A DNA stretch of 64,000 nt from positions 2,666,001 through 2,730,000 of the forward strand of contig JANTQA010000029.1 in NCBI GenBank assembly GCA_027625915.1, in the 5' to 3' direction. The notes under the pieces were generated by a model. That model saw only the letters and a list, made by a program, of their open reading frames with translations, was not told where the DNA came from and ran no database searches. This stretch comes from Anaeramoeba flamelloides. Taxonomy: Eukaryota > Metamonada > Anaeramoebidae. The translations under genes were made by a program, and so were the position numbers. Below, piece after piece: positions 34,501 to 46,086 of the stretch; within the stretch, counting starts at the first letter, position 1, and each line of letters begins with the position of its first letter.

Positions 34501-35386
34501 TCTTCAAGAATAAAAAATAGACATTTTTTATTTATTTAATTAGGGTAATATCAAGAATTTTAGTGTTGAAAATTGAATTTCAAACAATAAAAAAATATTT
34601 TTTTTTTATTCAATTCAAAAGAAATAGAGCAAAATAGTTTATTTTACTTATTTATTTTGAAACTAAAATAAAAAACATAACTGAGGTTTTCTCAGGTTTT
34701 TTTATTTTATTCATAAAATCAATAAATATTTTCAGAAGCAAAAAGAAAAAGTTCTTTTCTTCTCTCTCTCTTTATTTTTTTTTTTTTTTGATAAATTTTC
34801 TTTAATTAATCCTTTCTCTCAAAAAATAAATAAACAAAAAGAAAATTATTGAAAGGTTAACATACATTCTTCAATAATTATTAACATGAATTGAAATTAT
34901 TTTTTATTTATATTTTAGATTTTCTTATCAAAAAAGTTTGTCATATTCTTTTTTTAATTTTGCTACTTTCTCAATAATTAAATTCAGGTTTTTATATAAT
35001 TCTAATTGCTTTTTCAAAAACAATGACAATTAATTTTAATTAAAAAAAGGTTTTTTTTTTTCAAAATATGATTGAAAAGAAAATTGTGTAGTATTAAATG
35101 GTTTTGAATTAATTCCTTATTTTAAATAATATTCTAATCTTCTCATCTCTTCTTTAACAAATATATTTTTTTAATTATTTTTATTTTAATAATTTATTGA
35201 AAAAAATTATTTTAGTACGAACCTGAATTATTTCCTGGGCTAATTTATAAAATGATGCAACCAAATATTGTTTTGCTAATATTTGTTTCCGGAAAGATAG
35301 TAATGACAGGAGCAAAACAAAGACAAGATTTATTCAGAGCATTTGACAAAATTAAATATGTATTAAAAGGTTTCCGTAAAAATTAA
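30893..35386 (+). CDS. TBP: TATA-binding protein (TBP), three exons, 224 aa
   Basis: Exons 30893-31047, 31189-31537 and 35216-35386 join to 675 nt, in frame, with GT-AG borders (AAGTAAAA/AAAAAAAG and ACAGTACGT/ATTTTAG). The first 52 residues are a Gln/Asn/Thr-rich N-terminus starting [20 protein letters not shown]. The two symmetric TBP core repeats follow: [40 protein letters not shown] and [14 protein letters not shown]; then [40 protein letters not shown] and [14 protein letters not shown], ending [13 protein letters not shown] binds TATA-like promoters as the core of TFIID, SL1 and TFIIIB. The second-half landmark [11 protein letters not shown] is intact and its codon is split exactly at the 3.7 kb intron. 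Acceptor choice for intron 1 (31188) is the one giving canonical NIVSTVN context. Confidence 0.95.
32225..32570 (+). repeat. Two tandem units of about 175 bp
   Basis: Both units contain TTAAAATCCTTCTAATGGCT or a close variant, then TTCAAAATTCTCTCTTTA, CAGATT and AATAAA. A third diverged copy lies at 7380-7530 (CTATAAAATTCTTTCTTTAA, AACAATAAATCC). Confidence 0.65.
32629..33422. mobile_element. Young inverted-repeat element inside TBP intron 2
   Basis: Arms 32671-32778 and 33273-33380 are 108 bp reverse complements with a single difference (AAATGTTAATGG against AAACGTTAATGG). Weaker complementarity extends to about 32629 and 33422. The ~495 bp between the arms is less AT-rich than its surroundings. 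It contains a 95-codon plus-strand frame from 33044 that runs into the right arm ([20 protein letters not shown]). No transposase motif is visible, so it is probably non-autonomous. The high arm identity implies recent insertion or gene conversion. Confidence 0.8.
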
Positions 35387-37471
35387 TATTATTCGTTTCA
35401 CTGGAAATTCATTTTCAAACAATTCATCGGATTTGTTTGTTTATTAATTTTTATTAATAGAATTAATTTTAATTTTCGATTCAATTTCTTTGAATTTCTT
35501 TTTTTTTTTTTTTTTTTTTTTATTTTTTTGATTGATTTATCTCCTTATCCTCTTTTTATCCACTAAAATTTCTGATATAAATCAAATAACTTCGAATTTG
35601 GAAATTCAACCTATTTGCACATTATATTGGGTCTAGACTTTATTTTATATATATATATATATATATATATTATTAATTTAATCTCATTTTATTTATCAGA
35701 AAGAGATATAATAATAATCACTGTTCTCTTACAATTTGAAAAAAACATTTTTTTTATTCTTTTGTTTTATATATATATATATTCTTACTTTTTTTTTGAA
35801 AGAAGATTTTCGTTATTAAAGCACTCCTCAACAAAGATAAATAGAAAATTTTCGATAAAATAATCTTTGTTATTCTTTTTTCACAAATATTGATTTTTTA
35901 TTTCTCCATTGGATCAAGAGAACAAGAAAAATTAAGTACGGCAAAAGAAAAAGAATTTTTCTGAAGGATGAAATTGTCGAGTGGTTTTTGTGGTTTGTGA
36001 AAATAGGCATGAATTTTTAAGGAATTTAGAGTTTGTAGAATATTTAATGATAATGGAGAAAATTGTTTATATAGATTAATTTCCATTGCTTTTTTTGTAA
36101 ACATTTCAAAAATAAACTCTTTTTCAGTCAAAGTGACCCAATTTTATGAAGAAATAGAACATATTCACTGAGTTTAATCCAGATTCTTCTCAAAAGAAAA
36201 TTTTTAATTTTTTCATCAGAATCTGATCATTCTTTCTCAAATTTGATTGATTTTTTAGCTTTTTCTTTTTCTTTTTTCTTTTTGTATTTTCTTAGTTTTT
36301 TTTTGTGATTTTTTAGATTAAATTGAAAAAAAAATTCTTTGAAACTTCCAAATTAACTTTAAGAAAATTGAAGCTTTGTAATTTCTTTTCAAATTAATTA
36401 ACTTATTATATAAAAAAATTCTTTTCAATCAATTTAATTTCCGAAAAAATCAAGAAATTTTGTCTCAATATTCCAATGAAAGTGGCCCTAAATATTTTTT
36501 TTAACTTTTTATTTTTTTCCAAATTTAGAATTTATTAATATATTTCTTTTATGATTATCAACTCGAATCTGAAGATTATTATGTTTCTTATTTCTAAACC
36601 GTTTTATATTGATTGTTTCTTAAAAAAAATAGAATTTTTTTTTTGTTGTGTTTCTATGGTTGATATTGAGTTTATATTCCACCACCACCCCCCTTTTTAA
36701 AAACATTAATGTAATTAGTGAAAGAAATGATTCTAAAAATTTAATTTCGAATATGATGAGACACTCAAAACAGGTAGACATTACTAACTCCATAATTAAG
36801 AAAAATAACCAACTATTTGATATTTTTTTTTTTTTAATGTTTAACTTTAAAAAATTTGTTGAACTATAGATGAAATAAATCATTATAGCATAAGAAGAAA
36901 AATTAAGTTTGATTTTTTCTTGAGACTTGCTCATTAGAACCAAAAAAGATCAATTATTTTGTTTCGAAAACATAAAGATTCAACGAAATGAGCTTTTCTT
37001 TTGATTATATGTCTCCAAAATAATGAAAAATTTATTGATTTTATTTATGAAATTAAATGGGAAAATGTTTCACTACATTTTAAATTTCCTTTTTCATATA
37101 TAGCAGTTTAAATTACAATTTACTTCTTGGAGAACTCTCGCCACCCGAAAAAAAAATATGATAGGGAAGCGATTATTATATCATATTTAGAATTAACTTA
37201 CCAGTATTTTGTAACATATTTAAATCTATTTCTTGGGAATTTAGTTTGTTAAAGAAAATCAGCAAAATGAAGTAAAAATTTTTTCCCATTTATGAAATCA
37301 ATACCTGCATTGAAAAGATATTTCTCTTTTCGAGACCCGTACTTAAAAAAAGAAGAACAGAGATATTAAATCAAGTTTGTTGGTCTAAATTCAAACAACT
37401 TTTTTTAAAGTGATTCTTTGTAATTGAAATTTAATGTTTCCATTTTTTCAAGAATAATATTTGAACAAAAA
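35387..37471. other. AT-rich interval between TBP and the RasGAP-like gene
   Basis: Contains T tracts, two (TA)n microsatellites near 35645-35671 and 35769-35780, a copy of the MITE-like family (about 37040-37308), and a short word around 36110-36150 (TCAGTCAAAGTGACCCAATTT) that also occurs near 22270 and, reversed, near 48310. No gene is supported. Confidence 0.5.
37040..37308. mobile_element. MITE-like element, copy 5 (expanded centre)
   Basis: The left arm AAATGGGAAAATGTTTCACT and the right arm AAAATGAAGTAAAAATTTTT then CCCATTTAT match the family ends. The centre is about 100 bp longer than in other copies and includes a second internal end-like sequence near 37190-37205, suggesting a nested or rearranged copy. 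Confidence 0.55.
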
Positions 37472-37549
37472 ATGAATCAAGTAAGTTTCCTTGGTTTCTT
37501 TCTAATTTTAGATTGAAAAATAAAGTCGAAAGTTTTTCTTTTAAAAACA

Positions 37550-37584
<35 letters not shown>

Positions 37585-40500
37585 CAAAAGGATATAAATG
37601 AATTCTTAGCAAAAATACGCAACACACCACAGAGCAGTAACAAAACCAACACTTCTTCTTCAACAAGATCAAAAACAATCGACGAAATTTTGTCACGCAA
37701 CAAAATTTCCACACCAAAAAAAGCACCTTTAACAAAAACAAATGTCCAAGAACTTTTGGCAAGAGTAAAAAAGGCCCAATCAAAAATTAAATCAAATACA
37801 ATACCAAATAATTCACAATCCCAACCAAGAACAACAACAACAACAACAACACCACCCAAAAACAAAAATGAGGATGATCTTGAAATTGAACGATTATTAA
37901 ACCAATCCAGATCAAGAATAACAACAAACAAACATCAACAATTCGACAAAACAACAAACAATAATGATGATTTGGAAATTGAAAAATTATTAAATCGATC
38001 AAGAACAACAACAACAACAACACCCAAAAACAAAAATGAGGATGATCTTAAAATTGAAGATTTACTGAACCAACCCAGATCTTCAATAACAACCAATTCA
38101 CAATACCAAAGAGACACGACAACCACAAACAATAATAATGATTTAGAAATTGAAAAATTATTAAATCGATCAAGATCAAAAACAAAAACAAAAACAACAA
38201 CAACAACAACACAAACCCAACAAAAAATTTCAACAAACCCAAATTCATATAATCTAAATCAAAGAGAAAATAATTTAATAAACGATTCAAATGGCATAGA
38301 TATTGATTCTTTAATTAATTTTGGTAGAAAAACAAACATACCAAAAAATGATAACTTTGAAATTGAAGAATTATTAAATCAATCAAGAACAAAAACAACA
38401 ACAACCAATAACAATAATGAAGATCCAGAAATTGAAGAATTATTAAATCAATCAAGAACAAAAACGACTAACAACAATGAAGATCCAGAAATTGAAAAAT
38501 TATTAAACCAATCAAGAACAACAACAAACAAACATCAACAATTTGAAAAAACAACAAATGATTTTAATGAAAACGATTTGGAAATTGAAAAATTATTAAA
38601 CCGATCAAGATCAAAAACAACAACAACAGAAACCCAACCAAAAATTTCAACAAACCCAAATTCATATAATCTAAGTCAAAGAGAAAATAATTTAATAAAC
38701 GATCCAAATGGCATAGATATTGATTCTTTAATTAATTTTGGTAGAAAAACAAACATACCAAAAAATGATAACTTTGAAATTGAAGAATTATTAAATCAAT
38801 CAACAACAACAACCACTAACAATAATGAAGATCCAGAAATTGAAAAATTATTAAGTCAGCCAAGATTAACAACAACAACCAATTCACAATACCAAAGAGA
38901 CACAACAACCATAAACAATAATAATGATTTAGAAATTGAAAAATTATTAAATCGATCAAGATCAAAAACAAAAACAACAACAACAACAACAACAACACAA
39001 ACCCAACAAAAAATTTCAACAAACCCAAATTCATATAATCTAAATCAAAGAGAAAATAATTTAATAAACGATTCAAATGGCATAGATATTGATTCTTTAA
39101 TTAATTTTGGTAGAAAAACAAGCATATCAAAAAATGATAACTTTGAAATTGAAGAATTATTAAATCAATCAACAACAACAACAACTCACAATAACCAAGA
39201 TCCAGAAATTGAAGAATTATTAAATCAATCAAGATCAACGACAACAGCATACAAACAACAGAAATTTGGGATAAATGATGACAATGATAACAGTAATTTT
39301 AACATTGAACATTTATTAAACAAATCCACAAAAATTCAATACAACTATTTAAAGAAAGATAAAGATTCTTATCAAAAGCCTAACAATCAAACCAATACTT
39401 ATCTTTCAAATAATACCGATCAACCAAATGAGAATGATGAAAATAATGATATTACTGCCTTACTTAAAAAGGCAGAACAGACACGTTCTCGTTTAAAGCT
39501 TCTAGATTTAGATTCGTTAATTGGGAATTTAGTTGAAATTGATCCTTTAAGTAAAGAATCCGATGAAGAAAATAGCAATGATGATTATTTAACCAAATAT
39601 AACTTTGATCAAAATAATTCAACCAAAAATACACTATATAATAATGGTTTGAATAATTATAAATCTTACTATAATTATAATAACAACAAAAACACTATTA
39701 ATCTTAATAATAATGGAAATGGAAATGACATTGATCAGCTTGATAAAAATAATTATTATTCTAATAAAATTGAAAATGAATTAGATATTGATGAATTATT
39801 AAATAATAATAATAAACAAGATCAATTTTATGATGAAGATAATAATAATGAAGTGGATTTTTCAAATTTTAAATTATATAACTATAGTAACTATACTGAA
39901 GAAATGATTTATTCTTTGGATATTAATGAATTAATTTCAAGGGCAAATCAGGAAGAACAATATAGATTACAAAACGAAACAGAATCTGAAGAAGAAGAAA
40001 TGTCAAATTCAATAAAAGAAAATGATGATGGAAATGAATGGGCGGAATATGATCAAATGCTAAATAATAATCAAAATGAAACTAACAGAATCAAAAAAGA
40101 AATCGAAATCGAAATTGATCAAGAAAAAGAAAGACAAATATCAATGGAACAAGAACAAGAACAAGAACAAGGACAAGGACAAGGACAAGGACAAGGACAA
40201 GGACAAGGACAAGGACAAGGACAAGGACAAGGACAAGGACAAGGACAAGGACAAGGACAAGGACAAGAACAAGAACAAGAAAAAGAACAAGAACAAGAAA
40301 ATCAAAAACTAAAAAAACAGCAAGAAGAACACCAACCAAAATTACTTGAAAAACAACAAAAAGAAGATGAAGAGGAACTACACCAAAAGCAAGTGGAAGA
40401 GGAACAACAGGAACAAGAAAAACAGAAACAACAGCTGATTGAAGAAAAAAAAGAAAAGGAAAAGAAAAAAGAAGAGATTAAAAAACTAATCAAAAAATTA

Positions 40501-40889
40501 AAAAGAAATAAAAGAAAAAGAAAAAATTTGGAACGAAATTTAAACGAAATGAATCAAGACAATATCGAAAAAAGAAAAAAATCCATGACAGAAAAATTAC
40601 ATTTCGAAATAGGAAACCAACCAACCAAAGAAGAATCAACTTCATTATCTATTTTAATTCGAATAATTTTTGGATTAGTTAGGCAAACAAGATTATTAAC
40701 TGAAAAAATTCAAATATATTTTAATAATTCTTCAAATTGTAAATTGAAATTTGCCAATAAAATGAACATTATTATTTCAGAAATTTCTTGGCTAACTGAA
40801 AATAAAAAAAAAATTCAAGAATCAACAAAATATATTAGAAATAATTTAACATTAAAAATTCAATCAATTCTTCAAAGACACTTCGAAGA

Positions 40890-40921
<32 letters not shown>

Positions 40922-41536
40922 AAACCGATCATAATCATCTAGTCCAAAAAAAAAAGGAATTAATGAATAATATTAAAAAAAAAATCGAAAATAATTTAAT
41001 TGCCATCAACGACAATACACTTTATGAAACAAAAATAAATATTTTGAATTGTATCGAAAAGTTATTTCAATCTGATCAAAAATTGAACAAAATGAAAAAA
41101 ATCCAAAGCAATCTAAAACAAGAAATAAATAATAAATTTAATTATTACCGATACACTATTTTATTTTTACAACAAATATCAAAAAACATTTACCAATTTT
41201 TATTTTCACAAGAATTATTCGAATGGAACGAATTAAATTCGTTAGAAGAAAAATCAATTCCTAAAGAAAAAATTTTCCAATTTTATTCACAAATAGCCCA
41301 AAATATACTATTCAATTCCTTAATCCATCAAATACCGAATTTACCTTATTTTGATCAGATATCTAAAGTGATCAATAACTTTTTCAATAAATTAAATTTG
41401 GATAATACTGAAGAAATTTCTCAGAATATTGTCAATCAAACAACAAAAGAATCTTTAAGTTTATTTTTAAAAAAAAATCTAATAATTATATTGGGGGACG
41501 AAAAATTAAATCAAATTAATGAAAATATCAATAAAA

Positions 41537-41574
<38 letters not shown>

Positions 41575-43236
41575 CCTTATGAGCACTTGGTTGACATTAC
41601 TAAACATTATTTTGGTAATTTAATTAACCGTAAAGAATTGTTTTTTTTAATTGCGACTATACAATATTTATCAAAATTTTATTATGATAATTTTAGCAAT
41701 GAATTAGATCAAGAAAATGTCAATCAAGTTAAAAAAGATTTATATAAAAAATTTTTAAAAGAATTTTCTTCAAAATTATTCCATTTCATAAATAACTTTG
41801 GCTTATTATCACATTTTATTCAATTTTTAATAACAATGAATATTTCGATTACAAGTAGTGTGGAACAATCTTTCAAAAATTCCAAAATTTTAAAATACTT
41901 TTTATTAGAATACAGTCTTTGCTATGGGAAAAGTTTTTTAAAGGATCTATTAGGTATGACAATCCAGGAAATTTTTGATAAAAAAATTCGTTTTGAAGCA
42001 AATTCTGAAAAGATTACAGATTTTGAAACTTTAAATAATAATATTACTAATCTAGGCAAATATTTCCAAGATCTTTTATTAAACATTTTTGAAAAGAAAT
42101 CCCAATTTCCAGATAAATTTAAATTTATTTGTATTGAAATTTGTAACAATGTTGAAAACAAATATCCCGACCAAATTCTATCTGTTATTGGTAAATATAT
42201 TTTCCAATATTTTATTTGCTTTGCTATTAAAAATCCTTATGAATTTGAAATTATTAATGAACCCGAAAACGAAGGTATTGCCCAAGAAAAGAAGGAATTT
42301 CTCAAAAATTTAATCTATCTATCAAAAATTTGTAAAACTTTTGCTAATGGTACTACAATTTTGAATGACCACAATTTAAAGCCCATTAACAAAATAATTA
42401 TCGATAATTTTTCAAATAGATCAGAATTTTTAAAATTACTTATTCAACCCTTATCTTTTACAAATAATAATAATATTAATATTAATAATAATGATGATGA
42501 TGATTTTAATGGTAATAATAATAATACAAAAATATTATTTAAAAACACGTTTCCAAATTTTGATAAAAGAAGTAGAATTGATTCAGAAATTTTAATAAAT
42601 GATCTTTTTGATAAATGTAAAAGAATACTAAAAGTAAATATTGAATCTATTAACCAAGGCGACCAGATGCAATTTTTACATCAAAGCTATCAAGAATTAT
42701 TTGAAAAAATTAGATATATTAGTCTTGTTAATAAACAATTTTTGTTATTAAAAGAAGAAATTCAAGATAGTATACCATTGCTACTCTCCAAAATAACCAG
42801 AAATGTGAAATTCACTACCATACAACCCAAATCCAATTTGAATAAATTATCTAGAATAAATAAAAATTTAATACCTTTAGAAACTTTATGGTCTGAAAAT
42901 TGGAATTCTTCAACTTTAAAGGAAGGTTCTGGCTATTTGCCAATCGGCGCTTCCAAAGTCAAAAAAAATTGGTCAAAACGTTATTTTGTGCTTAAAAAAA
43001 ATTTATTAGGGATTTATATGGAAAAGCCCCCTTCCCATTTCGTAGACCCAATTAAAATAATTGAGATTCAAAAAACTGTTATCATTTCAAAAAAAAGTAC
43101 TTTCCAAATTAAAAAAAAATATCCTTTAATAATTTCCAACCAATTTGCTGAATATTTATTATTAATAGGGTTTTCCAATTCTAAACACCAACGAGAATGG
43201 TTAGATGTTTTAGAAATTTCTAAAAAATTAAACTAA
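37472..43236 (+). CDS. Giant low-complexity protein with leucine-motif array, RasGAP-like domain and PH domain, about 1884 aa
   Basis: Proposed exons are 37472-37480 (ATGAATCAA) and 37591-43236, joining as MNQ-DINEFLAKIRN; the 110 nt intron contains a 31-A tract. The large exon has no in-frame ATG near its start, so an upstream start exon is required. In order: about 24 copies of a [DN]xEI[ED]xLLNxSR-like motif (37591-39960); an acidic/Asn region; a Gln/Glu/Lys coiled coil with 16 Gly-Gln pairs (40171-40266); an all-helical region; a RasGAP-like domain (about 41800-42420: SVEQSFKNSKILKYFLLEYS, SFLKDLLGMTIQEIFDK, YIFQYFICFAIKNP, LSKICKTFANGTTI); and a PH domain (about 42930-43230: GYLPIGASKVKKNWSKRYFV to HQREWLDVLEI). 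Likely a membrane-associated Ras-family regulator or scaffold. The usual catalytic Arg and the FLR motif are not seen. Confidence 0.8.
38221..39130 (+). repeat. Higher-order coding repeats within the leucine-motif array
   Basis: A block encoding ISTNPNSYNLNQRENNLIND then GIDIDSLINFGRKT and NFEIEELLNQS occurs three times, starting near 38224, 38640 and 39010. DNA identity is high between blocks, so recent in-frame tandem duplication expanded this part of the protein. Confidence 0.85.
40171..40266 (+). repeat. GGACAA hexanucleotide array, 16 units
   Basis: Sixteen perfect GGACAA units encode (Gly-Gln)16 and are flanked by GAACAA units encoding Glu-Gln. A single G/A difference per unit turns EQ into GQ, so slippage spread one variant. 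Confidence 0.95.
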
Positions 43237-46086
43237 TTCATTTTATTTCATTATAATTAATTTAATTTTCATTACAATTTCCTTTGTTTTTCTTACATTA
43301 CATTGCATTCTCTTGAATTATCTGAATTTTCATTTACAAACCCTAATTTTTTTTTATTGGTATATTTACAATTAATAATCAAATTTTCAATTGTTTTTTA
43401 AATTAAAATAAAATCTAATTAGAAGTTTTCCCCAATAAAGCGTTTTTAAGGAATCAGTCTTTCACGCCTACAGGTCAAAAATATTTAAAAGATATTATTG
43501 GTGACATTCAGTACTTAAAAATTTAGTAAAATTTTAATGTTCTAAAAAAGTATGATCTTAATATACTTTGGAAATATCAGTAAAGAATATTTTTTAGTGA
43601 GATCAAATTTTTTTTTCCACTTTTTTATGAAAAAGAAAATATTAAATTGATTTAATTTCTTTCATTATAAAAATATTTTACTCTGTTGATGACTATTTTC
43701 ATCACTATCAAACCATAAATAGTATTTATTGTAATAAATATTAATATAAGAAGATTTTTTATATTTTTTGAGATCATTCTTTTTGATCAATAAAATATTG
43801 TTGTTTTAAAAATATTGAAATGATATATGATTATTTAAATAAAGGATAGATTTAACTTTTAAAGCATCTGTGTCGGTATAAAAATAAAAACTCATAAGTT
43901 TTACATTTTTTTTTTTATTATCACTTTTTTGGAAAGTTCTTTTTCTTTTTTTTTTTTAAAAAAATTAGAAAAAAAATAAAGAAAAAAATTTCATTCAAAG
44001 ATCTTATTGAAAGATCTCAATGACAAACAAAAGTTACTTGTAATGGAATAATAAACATTTGAAAATCTAAGTAAATTAGATCTTGATCCATACAATAAAA
44101 AATATTATTTTTCGATACTTTTGTTCTTTTATTTTTTTCAATTAATTTTTGATAAGTAATTGTTTTCGAATTTTAATTTTTTATAGCAAGATTTATAGTT
44201 GCGAATAAAATCATGTTGTTTAATTCGGTTTCCAGAAAAAAATTTGTTCTTTAATTTTTCATTTATGAACTAAAATTTCTTTAATTTTTCTTTTAGAAAA
44301 AATTTCTCAACTTGCGAATCTTGTGTTTGGAAAATTCTTAGATTCTTACATCTTGTAATGATAAATTCTCAACCATTTTAATCTCCCTTTTTAATTCTCT
44401 GAATTTTTGTACCATTTGCTTCATAAAATAGATTACTGAATTTTCATACTTGAAAAAAAAACTTTAAATAAATGTTTTTCAAAATCCTGATTTTTTCCTT
44501 TATACTCAAAATACCCCTTTAAAGTCATTTACAAATTTTGTTTGTGATTTTTTTTTATTTTTTGATAAATATTGATTTTTTCAAAATAATATTTTCTTGA
44601 ATATATTTGGTAATTTTGTAATTTTGTCCTCAAAATTCAAAACCGATTTTTTTCGGACAAATATAATTACAATTTTTAGAAAGATACAGCACAATACGAC
44701 CAAACAATTTGTTAAAAAAAAATCTCAAAAAAGTTATTCTTTTTTACTTTTTTTTTTCATTTTTTGAAAAACAGAAAATCAACTTTAAAACAATTGTAAA
44801 AATAACTTCATAGATCTGAAGTCTATTGAGAAATTTTTGTTAAGGTATAAAAATTAAAAAAAATAAAGTTGATTTCTTCCAAATTTAATAAGGTATTTCT
44901 AAAAAAGTGGGTAATTTTTTATTAGATTTAGTAAAAAAATATCATTTTTATGGAGTTATTCGTTAAGTGACAATATCAAATTAAGTTAAATATTAATACA
45001 GATTGAACCAATGACCATCGTATTTATTGCAAAATATATTTGTTGAAATATTTTCAAACAAAAAATGAAAAAAAACAAAAACACTTTTTTTTTCGAAAAC
45101 AATTTACGAACAATTTCAATTAAAAACTGGAAATATGGAAAGGACACAAATGATTTTTTCAGGAATAAAAAAAGATGATTATATGTTTTTTCCATTATAT
45201 TGGAACATTTTTCGAGATTAAACAAGTTATGAAAATAATTTTTTTCAATCAAATAGAAAAAAATAAACACCAATTTTCACTCTTTAATAAATGATCAGAT
45301 AAAATCGAGATCAGGAAATTTCAGCTTTTATTAATGTACTAACATACTAAAAAAGAAATTGAATTACTTTCAAGAATCAATAAATGGTTGTTAATGATTT
45401 TGTATATTTAATTAGTTTTTTGAAGATTCAGTTTAATAAATATATATACTGAAATAAATTTACACCCACTATTTTGAAGATAACTTACTTTCCTACAAAA
45501 AACTTAAAATATCAAAACCCTTTTCAAGAATTAACTATATTTTTAATAAAAATAATAGGTTTCTTTTTATAGTTTTATATTGGAAAAATGTGAATTTTAG
45601 ATTTCAAAAAATAGAATCAAATTAATAAATTGTTTTTATGGGGTTAACTCATCCATTTCATAAACCAAAAAAAAAATTACAATTTTTTTTTTTTTATTAT
45701 TTCCCAACAAGATTTCATTTCTTGTTTAAAAAACACAAACCACTTCATGCTTTATTTCAAAAAAATTTAAAAAATAAAAAATTCATAAATAGAAAATTTT
45801 AAAAACAATTTTCATAAAATACAATAATTTTATTTTTTCATTTTCGGGTTTTGGTGATTTCTGAGATTATATTAATATAAAACTAATTTCATTTAAATCA
45901 AGTATCGATGTCTTCAAAATTAGAAAAGATATTAAATTTCGATTTGAATTCTTCAAATTATGAACATTTTGATTGTTTTTAACAAAATTTGAATTTTGTT
46001 CATTATGAATATATAAACATTTTTTTGGCATTTAATAATAAATATGCAAATCTTGTCGATCAATTTTAATATATTTTTTGAAAATA
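43237..46086. other. AT-rich interval with dispersed repeat fragments
   Basis: No gene. Fragments at 44560-44720 and 45575-45730 belong to the family described at 17990-18640. They are in the opposite orientation there and recur at 60840-60990 and 63570-63690. The 95-codon minus-strand frame near 45273-44986 is not supported by any motif. Confidence 0.5.

Larger units (their letters stand above)
31538..35215 (+). other. TBP intron 2, 3.7 kb, repeat-filled
   Basis: Starts GTACGT followed at once by a 35-T tract and ends ATTATTTTAG. It holds a tandem duplication at 32225-32570, a young inverted-repeat element at 32629-33422, and hairpin-forming AT sequence near 34590-34690. A 79-codon minus-strand frame at 31976-32215 ([20 protein letters not shown], ending [17 protein letters not shown]) has protein-like composition but no recognised family. 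Confidence 0.8.

Noticed and set aside
37513-37590. Coding start at a TTG with a poly-Lys N-terminus
   Set aside because: The Lys run is the 31-A tract, no ATG precedes it in frame, and an upstream ATG plus GT-AG intron gives a better start.
37541-39076. Long minus-strand open frames opposite the leucine-motif array
   Set aside because: They mirror the repeated coding sequence on the plus strand and carry no motifs of their own.
40076-40339. Open frames of Lys-Asp and Leu-Val dipeptide repeats over the GGACAA array
   Set aside because: They are other-frame readings of the hexanucleotide array that encodes Gly-Gln in the RasGAP-like protein.
44986-45273. 95-codon minus-strand frame between the RasGAP-like and WDR83-like genes
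   Set aside because: Its composition is typical of translated AT-rich noise, and it lies in a dispersed-repeat region.
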